In this document: positions 58,864 to 64,000 of the stretch, in pieces
How positions within the stretch are numbered: position 1 is the stretch's first letter
Layout: the number at the start of each line of letters is the position of its first letter
Assembly: GCA_026393835.1 (NCBI GenBank)
Contig: JAPKZK010000030.1
Location: 31,956-95,955 of the forward strand
Source of the DNA: Candidatus Aminicenantota bacterium
GTDB lineage: Bacteria > Acidobacteriota > Aminicenantia > UBA2199
DNA length: 64,000 nucleotides
Direction: 5' to 3'
The notes under the pieces: generated by a model
The model's database searches: none
Told to the model about the DNA's origin: nothing
The model's input: only the letters and a program-made list of their open reading frames with translations
Position numbers and translations under genes: made by a program

Positions 58864-61713
58864 ATGACGAAAATAAAGAAAAGGTTTCCAGGTTGGTTTT
58901 TGGGCCTTGCCTTGCTTTTTCTGTGGTTTCAGCCCCTGCCTCCTCCGCTTCTTGCCCTGGACCCGAACAAAACCATCGGCAATTATATCCGCCATTCCTG
59001 GACCACCCGCGACGGCCTGCCCCAGGATACTATTTATAGTATTGCACAAGACCGCCAGGGTTTTATCTGGATCGGCACTGGTAAAGGCCTGGCCCGGTTC
59101 GACGGCCTGGAATTCAAAATCTTTAATAAGTCCAATACCCCGGCTATAAAAAACGATGCTATCACCACACTTTTTATTGCCGGCGACAAAACACTGTGGA
59201 TCGGGACCTACGGCGGCGGGATTACTCTTTATAAAAATAATCATTTTTTCTCGCCCCCTGCTGTGGACGCCCTTCCCAATAACTTCATTCAATCGATTAC
59301 GGAAGATAATGAAAAAAACACCTGGATCGGGACCATGGGGGGCGGCATTATTCATTTTAAAGACAATACCTTCTCTGCTATTACAACGGAACACGGCTTA
59401 TCAAGCGACATGGTCTCCTGCACCCTGGCAGACAACAAAGGAAAACTCCGGATCGGTACTTCCAACGGGTTGAATTGCCTGGCTCAAGGTGAGTTTACTG
59501 TTTATACGACGGCCGATGGCCTCCTGGACGATACTATTAAAACGATATTCGAAGACAGCAAAGGCAACCTGTGGATCGGGACGCCGCGGGGAATGAATAT
59601 TATCAAGAGTCGCGCCAACGACTTTCAAAAAGGCCGCATCTCATCGCTTACCACCAAAGACGGCCTGAGCGATAATGTTATCCGCTGCACCCTGGAAGAC
59701 CGGCACGGGAGTATCTGGATTGCCGCGGCGCGAGGGTTAAACCGGCTCACGCTCGCCCGGGGCGTCGAACAATTCACTTCACAGGACGGGCTTTCGGATA
59801 ATTCCCTGGAATGCCTTTACGAAGACCGGTGGGGGAACCTGTGGATCGGTACATCAGCCGGCGGATTGAATGTCCTGCGAGACGGGAAGTTCACCTTTTT
59901 TACCACCCGGGACGGCCTGGCCGGCGACCTTGTAAAAGCGATTTACCAGGATAACACCGGAGCACTGTGGATCGGAACCAACGGCGCCGGATTGAACAGG
60001 TATATGGATGGAAAATTTACCCTGTATGCTGAAAAGGACGGGCTTAATAGTAATAATATCGATTCCATTTACGGCGATAAAGCTGGGAACTTGTGGATCG
60101 GTACGCCCAAAGGATTAAATTGCCTTAATAAGAAAGGATTTACGACTTTTTCCAGCAAAGATGGGTTATCGAACCCTGCGGTCAGGGCAATTTTCTGCGA
60201 CGCGAAAGGGGACTTGTGGATCGGAACTTTCGGCGGCGGACTGAACCGCTTTCGAAACGGGAAGTTCGAGGTCTTTGACCGGGACAACGGATTTTCAAAT
60301 AATTTTGTCTTAACTATTAATGAAGACCCGAAGGGATATTTATGGGTGGGGACCTCCAAAGGTTTAAACCGGTTTAAAGACGGACGTTTCGAAGTGTTTA
60401 CCTCTCAGGACGGGTTGTCCGGCGATATGATCATGGACATTTATGTGGATGACGACGGCGTCCCCTGGATCGCAACCAACGGCGGCGGGTTGAACCGTTT
60501 CAAAGACGGCCGGTTTACGAAATTCGCGGCGGAAACCGGCGGGTTCTCCAATAATGTGATCTATCGGATTATCGAAGATTCACGGTCCAACTTCTGGATG
60601 AGTTCAAACGAGGGGATTTTTTCTGTTTCCAGGATTGCCCTGAACCGGTACGCCGACGGGAAAAGCCGTTCGTTCCAAACATACCATTTCCGGGAAGAAG
60701 ACGGGCTGAAAACATCGGTTTGTTCGGGCGGATTCCAACCGGCTGGCTGGAAAACGAAAGACGGCAATATCTGGTTTCCGACTCTCAAGGGGATTGTCAT
60801 GATCGATCTCGGCAGGGTGACGTTCCGGGCGACGGAATTGCCGGAAGTCCTGGAAAAAGATGACAAATTCCCCCCTGTTCCTTCGGTTTCATATATCGTG
60901 GCGGTGCTGGAACAAACGGTGATAATAGATAAGGTGACGGTGGATGACGAGCCGGTGGATATGAATAATAATTTGTTTCCCGCCAATCCGAAAAAAATCG
61001 AATTCCAGTTTAAACTGCTTAACTACACGGCGCCTGACAGGGTGGTCTTTAAATACCGTTTAATCGGTTACGATGTCCAATGGCGGGATATCGACGACGG
61101 GAATAAAGCGGTGTACCGGGATATTCCATCCGGCAATTATATGTTCCGGGTATTGGGCCAAAATACCTACGGCGATTGGATGTACAGGGGGGATTCTTAT
61201 TCTTTCTATATTGCAACTCCATTCCATGAGTCTTTCTGGTTTTATTTACTGGTAACGACGGCCCTGGCGCTGGCGGCCCTGGGGATTCCGAAATTACTGG
61301 AAAGAAGAGCAAAGCGCCTGCAAGAGGAAACGGAAAAATATAAGAGTTCGTCGCTGTCGGTCAAACAGTCGGAAATTTATTTAAGGAAACTACTGGCGCT
61401 CATGGAAGTGGAAAAGCTTTTCCTGGAGCCGGAATTATCTCTGGGGACGCTGGCGCAGCGGCTGGGATGTACGAAGGAAAACCTGTCCCAGGTGATTAAT
61501 GAGCAAACGGGTTTGAATTTCAAAAATTTCCTGAATAAGTACCGGGTGGCCCAGGCGGAGAAGAAGCTGGCCGATCCGAAAGAGAATCAATTTGTATTGA
61601 TGAAGATCGCCTTTGATGTGGGGTTTAATTCCAAATCGGTGTTTAATGCGGCGTTTAAGAAGTTTACGGGTTTGAGTCCATCCGTGTACAGGGAAAAAGT
61701 TCAAAAGAGCTAA
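58864..61713 (+). CDS. Membrane-bound propeller sensor fused to AraC-type DNA-binding domain
   Basis: A 949-residue protein with an N-terminal signal/anchor (LGLALLFLWFQPLPPPLLAL). Fourteen LWIGTxxGGL-type repeats between residues about 40 and 650 build two seven-bladed propellers. A Y_Y_Y domain follows (IEFQFKLLNYTAPDRVVFKYRL region), then one transmembrane helix (FYLLVTTALALAALGIP) near residue 795, a short coiled coil, and a C-terminal AraC HTH (LSLGTLAQRLGCTKENLSQVI and KIAFDVGFNSKSVFNAAFKKFTG). Unlike hybrid two-component systems of this family there is no kinase or receiver: the periplasmic sensor drives a DNA-binding domain directly. The ligand is unknown. Confidence 0.9.
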   Translation: MTKIKKRFPGWFLGLALLFLWFQPLPPPLLALDPNKTIGNYIRHSWTTRDGLPQDTIYSIAQDRQGFIWIGTGKGLARFDGLEFKIFNKSNTPAIKNDAITTLFIAGDKTLWIGTYGGGITLYKNNHFFSPPAVDALPNNFIQSITEDNEKNTWIGTMGGGIIHFKDNTFSAITTEHGLSSDMVSCTLADNKGKLRIGTSNGLNCLAQGEFTVYTTADGLLDDTIKTIFEDSKGNLWIGTPRGMNIIKSRANDFQKGRISSLTTKDGLSDNVIRCTLEDRHGSIWIAAARGLNRLTLARGVEQFTSQDGLSDNSLECLYEDRWGNLWIGTSAGGLNVLRDGKFTFFTTRDGLAGDLVKAIYQDNTGALWIGTNGAGLNRYMDGKFTLYAEKDGLNSNNIDSIYGDKAGNLWIGTPKGLNCLNKKGFTTFSSKDGLSNPAVRAIFCDAKGDLWIGTFGGGLNRFRNGKFEVFDRDNGFSNNFVLTINEDPKGYLWVGTSKGLNRFKDGRFEVFTSQDGLSGDMIMDIYVDDDGVPWIATNGGGLNRFKDGRFTKFAAETGGFSNNVIYRIIEDSRSNFWMSSNEGIFSVSRIALNRYADGKSRSFQTYHFREEDGLKTSVCSGGFQPAGWKTKDGNIWFPTLKGIVMIDLGRVTFRATELPEVLEKDDKFPPVPSVSYIVAVLEQTVIIDKVTVDDEPVDMNNNLFPANPKKIEFQFKLLNYTAPDRVVFKYRLIGYDVQWRDIDDGNKAVYRDIPSGNYMFRVLGQNTYGDWMYRGDSYSFYIATPFHESFWFYLLVTTALALAALGIPKLLERRAKRLQEETEKYKSSSLSVKQSEIYLRKLLALMEVEKLFLEPELSLGTLAQRLGCTKENLSQVINEQTGLNFKNFLNKYRVAQAEKKLADPKENQFVLMKIAFDVGFNSKSVFNAAFKKFTGLSPSVYREKVQKS

Positions 61714-62131
61714 AGAAAAAATCCAAAGCACGAAATCCGAAACTCGAAACAAATCCAAATGACCAAAAAACAAATGACCAAAACAAAAAACCCCACCTCC
61801 TTCGGCGGCAGACCTATTTACCACCTGCGTAAGAGCATTTTTTTTCCTCTCACCTTCACATTTTTAAAATTATCCTGACTATTTGCAAGGTGCATTTAGC
61901 AAATAACCCGACTAATTATAAACCCCACTATAAAAATAGTCAACTTAATTTTCCCAGCCATTTTACTAAGGGAGCAAAAACGGGTCAGGGATCAGGGGTT
62001 AGGTTTCTGTAGGGACGCACCGCAGTGTCTCCGTGTTCGCCCGTTTATTGACCTGGGCCTTTGGACCACCTATAATTAATAAATCCGAAATCGCGACACG
62101 TGAAGCACGAAACTCGAAACTTGACGCTGCA
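61714..62131. other. Gene-free spacer with recurring repeats
   Basis: CGAAACTCGAAACAAATCC and CAAATGACCAAAAAACAAAT (about 61730-61785) match, inverted, the element at 30765-30825. A related CACGAAACTCGAAACTTG copy lies near 62106. A GTAGGGACGCACCGCAGTG phrase lies near 62012. No gene or terminator is convincing. Confidence 0.5.
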
Positions 62132-62743
62132 CTACGGTATCGGATAATCGGACGAAATTTCCTGAAGATGAAAATAACCCTTTATGCAATTCGAATTTCT
62201 TATACACAACTGGATGTGATTTTTCTCTCTAAAGCCCGCTGATGGGTATAACTCTTTGCCTTCAACAAAAACACCCCGAACTGAATCGAATTGCCTTTCA
62301 TTTTTCTTTTTCTTCAGGGAATGAAGAGTCTCTATAACGGCACAGTCAAGATTTCTTTTCCTGAAATACCCTGAATCGTCACGCTATTCATTTACGGGAA
62401 GTTCGGCGCCGGAAATCTTCATCAACTCATATGTCTTTTTTAGTTCTATAAGAAACAAGGAATCCAAAAGGTTAAGGCAGTGCCCAAGATCAATAACAGC
62501 TCCTATGACAAATGGCTCTTTTATATAACCCTTTGTCAGGCGCTTATTTGTTACTGCATCCTGTGCAAATTTTAAAGCCCTCTCAGGGTTGCTCTCCCAG
62601 AAATAGATACCATTCCCCAGCCAGTCATAATCATTGGAACTTTTTTCAAGATGAAATATCCCGTTTGAATGCAATATTTTGTTACCAACCGCTCTGTCAC
62701 AGCCGTGGAAACCCAATACAAGGTTTGATAGACGAGAATACAT
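62132..62743 (-). pseudogene. ART-like toxin gene interrupted by an in-frame amber codon
   Basis: The frame from the ATG at 62743 reads LVLGFHGCDRAVGNKIL and WLGNGIYFWESNPERALKFA, then meets TAG at 62386-62384 after 119 residues. The same frame continues past the stop without shift: YFRKRNLDCAVIETLHSLKK, VRGVFVEGKELYPSAGFREK, NHIQLCIRNSNCIKGYF and finally TAG at 62134-62132, 203 codons in all. The continuing similarity of style and a conserved-looking RGVF-EGKxLYPxAGFREKxHIQ segment show that the stop is a recent nonsense change. The GFHG...GIYF pattern resembles ADP-ribosyltransferase-fold toxins; that assignment is tentative. The upstream small gene looks like its antitoxin. Confidence 0.72.
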
Positions 62744-62748
62744 GATGT

Positions 62749-62889
62749 TTACATATACCTGTTTGTAAGTGTGCCGTCAGGGTTAACTATCCCGGCGTCT
62801 CTCATGATCTCCCGGGCTTCTTCTGGGGTACAATTTTCAACATATTCTTCAATTCGTTTTATTTCATCAAGTACTTCCTGCTCACTCAT
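62749..62889 (-). CDS. Small antitoxin-like protein
   Basis: A 46-residue protein (MSEQEVLDEIKRIEEYVENC, ending PDGTLTNRYM) behind a perfect AGGAGG (62896-62901) and a consensus promoter. It is acidic and helical, ends five bases before the toxin ATG and is probably the antitoxin. TPEEARE-IMRDAGIVNPDGTLT is a pattern seen in small partner proteins of this sort. Too short for ordinary ORF cut-offs. Confidence 0.7.
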   Translation of the reverse strand: MSEQEVLDEIKRIEEYVENCTPEEAREIMRDAGIVNPDGTLTNRYM

Positions 62890-62940
62890 TTTTTTCCTCC
62901 TAAGCTGCTTACATTAATTATCAAGGGATTCGGTTTAAAT

Positions 62941-62969
62941 ATTATAAATCACAACCGGCAATTTGTCAA
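62941..62969 (-). promoter_or_regulatory. Consensus sigma-70 promoter of the toxin-antitoxin pair
   Basis: On the minus strand TTGACA (62969-62964) and TATAAT (62946-62941) are both perfect, with 17-base spacing, 52 bases before the antitoxin ATG. Confidence 0.82.
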
Positions 62970-63030
62970 CAAAACCAAATCATCAATCTTTGAAGAGCAA
63001 AAAGGAGGCAGGGTGTAGGGGGAAATTTGG

Positions 63031-63060
63031 AATGATGAATGATGAATGATGAATGATGAG
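63031..63060. repeat. ATGATGA repeat next to the group II intron
   Basis: Four tandem ATGATGA-type units (GAATGATGAATGATGAATGA and onward) end just before the intron's 5' region. It is the same element as at 922, 1104, 15926, 30713 and 31213. Confidence 0.7.
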
Positions 63061-63078
63061 GAAAAGAGAGAAGGTGAG

Positions 63079-64000
63079 TTGCGCCAGGATAAGCCCTGGA
63101 AGAGGGGAAACACTGGCATATAGATACATATATGTTTAAGAGTAGAAACTCTTCGAAGAAACCCTGTGGGTATAGGTTAAATCCCACCCGGCAAAGGTTG
63201 ACCACCAGTAATGAAAATGAAGCACGGAAGTCGTAGCGCTCTCATAGTACGCGAGAACGTTAGAAAGCAGGGAAACCGACCCAAGGGAGCCTGTGAGTAG
63301 GGAAGGTACTGGCGGATGCGTCATATTATGGAATCGATGTTGAGAAACACAGTTTACACCAGGAGGTAAGAATATGGTTATGAGCAAGGAAGAATTATCC
63401 AGGCTCGATGTGTCAACGAAACAGCAGCGAATAGCAAGGATAGCAAGGCAAAAGAGTGAAGAACCATTAACACTGCTAAATCATTACATGGATGAAAGCT
63501 GGTTAATGGCGGCCTACGGTGAGTTGCGTAAAGAAAGCGCGCCGGGAATAGACGAACAGACCGTGAAGGGATATTTCAATGGGATTGAAGAGAAACTAAA
63601 GAGGCTCTTAGAACTGGCGAAATCGGGGAAATACAAAGCTCCGCCGGTAAAGAGGGTGGAAATCCCCAAACCAGGGAGTAAAGAATTCCGTCCCATAGGA
63701 ATACCGACCACAGAAGATAAGTTGCTCCAGAAAGCAGTCCAGATGCTTTTAGAACCGATATATGAACAAGAGTTCTACGAGTTTTCCTTTGGATTCAGAC
63801 CGGGGAAATCTCAGCACCAGGCATTGGACTATATGTGGAAGAAGATAATGGGCAACAATATTAAGTGGGTAATCGATCTGGATATACGGAAATTCTTTGA
63901 CACCGTAAAGCATGATATACTTCACCAACTGCTGAGCATCAGGGTACGCGACGGCGTGATACTACGATTAATAGGGAAATGGCTAAACGCAGGAGTAATG
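63079..64000 (+). mobile_element. Group II intron, 5' part (cut by window edge)
   Basis: About 295 bases of structured sequence precede the maturase gene. The probable 5' end is near TTGCGCCAGGATAAGCCC (63079), resembling the GTGCGCC start of bacterial group II introns, but the exact base is uncertain. GAAACCCTGTGGGTATAGGT and AAGCCTGTGAGTAGGGAAGG-like segments look like domain I. The maturase lies in domain IV. The insertion site is next to an ATGATGA repeat and the toxin-antitoxin pair. The 3' end lies outside the window. Confidence 0.75.
63374..64000 (+). CDS. ltrA: Group II intron reverse transcriptase/maturase, N-terminal part
   Basis: The ATG at 63374 follows AGGAGGTAAG. 209 codons are open to the window edge. 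RT domains 0-3 are visible: YGELRKESAPGIDEQTVKGY, RRVEIPKPGSKEFRPIGIPT-like (VEIPKPGSKEFRPIGIP), DKLLQKAVQMLLEPIYE, FSFGFRPGKSQHQAL and WVIDLDIRKFFDTVKHDIL, the last with the first catalytic aspartate. The protein reverse-transcribes and helps splice the intron. Catalytic YxDD, the maturase X domain and any endonuclease lie beyond the edge. Confidence 0.95.
   Translation, partial: MVMSKEELSRLDVSTKQQRIARIARQKSEEPLTLLNHYMDESWLMAAYGELRKESAPGIDEQTVKGYFNGIEEKLKRLLELAKSGKYKAPPVKRVEIPKPGSKEFRPIGIPTTEDKLLQKAVQMLLEPIYEQEFYEFSFGFRPGKSQHQALDYMWKKIMGNNIKWVIDLDIRKFFDTVKHDILHQLLSIRVRDGVILRLIGKWLNAGVM

Noticed and set aside
61990..62040. Attachment site or insertion-sequence end
   Set aside because: GTAGGGACGCACC-type phrases are common spacer repeats; no integrase, transposase or target duplication accompanies it.
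62384..62386. Amber codon read as pyrrolysine or selenocysteine-like recoding
   Set aside because: TAG ends several ordinary genes here (YcaO, the ATC-hydrolase homologue), no pyrrolysine genes are seen, and UAG is not the selenocysteine codon.

Overview
The window reads as accessory-rich chromosome of an anaerobic, probably diderm bacterium. The left end carries a carbon monoxide dehydrogenase / acetyl-CoA synthase (Wood-Ljungdahl) cluster. Further right are a predicted outer-membrane beta-barrel, Y_Y_Y-propeller sensors, TraB/GumN and M14 proteins, HEAT-repeat proteins and many noncoding spacers full of short repeats. This mix is reminiscent of uncultured Aminicenantes/Acidobacteriota-type genomes. 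That placement is inference from gene content; no rRNA or marker gene is in the window.

Layout. (1) 1-7863, minus strand: acetyl-CoA synthase AcsB (cut by the window edge), CO dehydrogenase CooS, an FAD/NADH oxidoreductase, a CooF-type ferredoxin, two CooC nickel-insertion ATPases and a short MetE-like methyltransferase. (2) About 8173-27121, plus strand: a RiPP (ribosomally made, modified peptide) cluster. A 58-residue precursor with a core of 17 Ser/Thr/Cys in its last 19 residues is followed by a leader-binding E1-like protein, a YcaO cyclodehydratase with a terminal PxPxP motif, a SagB-type dehydrogenase and an ABC exporter. Around these lie an M50 membrane protease with a PqqD-like N-terminus, six paralogous B12-fold radical SAM enzymes, a seventh larger radical SAM enzyme, a DUF4412-like protein and a TraB/GumN protein. 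Thiazole/oxazole formation combined with many radical SAM steps is the most striking system in the window. (3) 27166-33144: a GyrI-like protein, a beta-propeller, a Tat-exported ATC-hydrolase homologue, long repeat-filled spacers, a broken Roco GTPase and a small Ig-like protein. (4) 33167-35506: two glycosyltransferases. (5) 35663-44401, minus strand: a tightly packed five-gene operon (large ParA-like ATPase, HD-domain protein, NACHT/pentapeptide/WD40/zinc-ribbon protein, two further P-loop proteins) behind a good sigma-70 promoter. I do not recognise it as a named system and offer it as a second candidate for something undescribed. (6) 44549-50943: an M14 carboxypeptidase, a beta-barrel, an ECF sigma/anti-sigma/HEAT operon and a XRE regulator. 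(7) 51 kb to the end: a defence/mobility zone with an AAA ATPase plus DUF3226 Toprim pair, VapBC, two Rpn-family genes (one with an in-frame 510-bp deletion), RloAB, an HNH remnant, a propeller-AraC sensor, a toxin-antitoxin pair whose toxin is cut by an in-frame amber codon, and the 5' part of a group II intron.

Structure beyond genes. Three separate loci (30188-30502, about 32655-32836, 51092-51427) are degenerate tandem arrays of exactly or nearly 21 bp. They encode heptapeptide repeats and, at two of the loci, stay open on both strands. Many spacers carry long imperfect hairpins from a few recurring sequence families. No tRNA, rRNA, CRISPR array or replication origin was seen.
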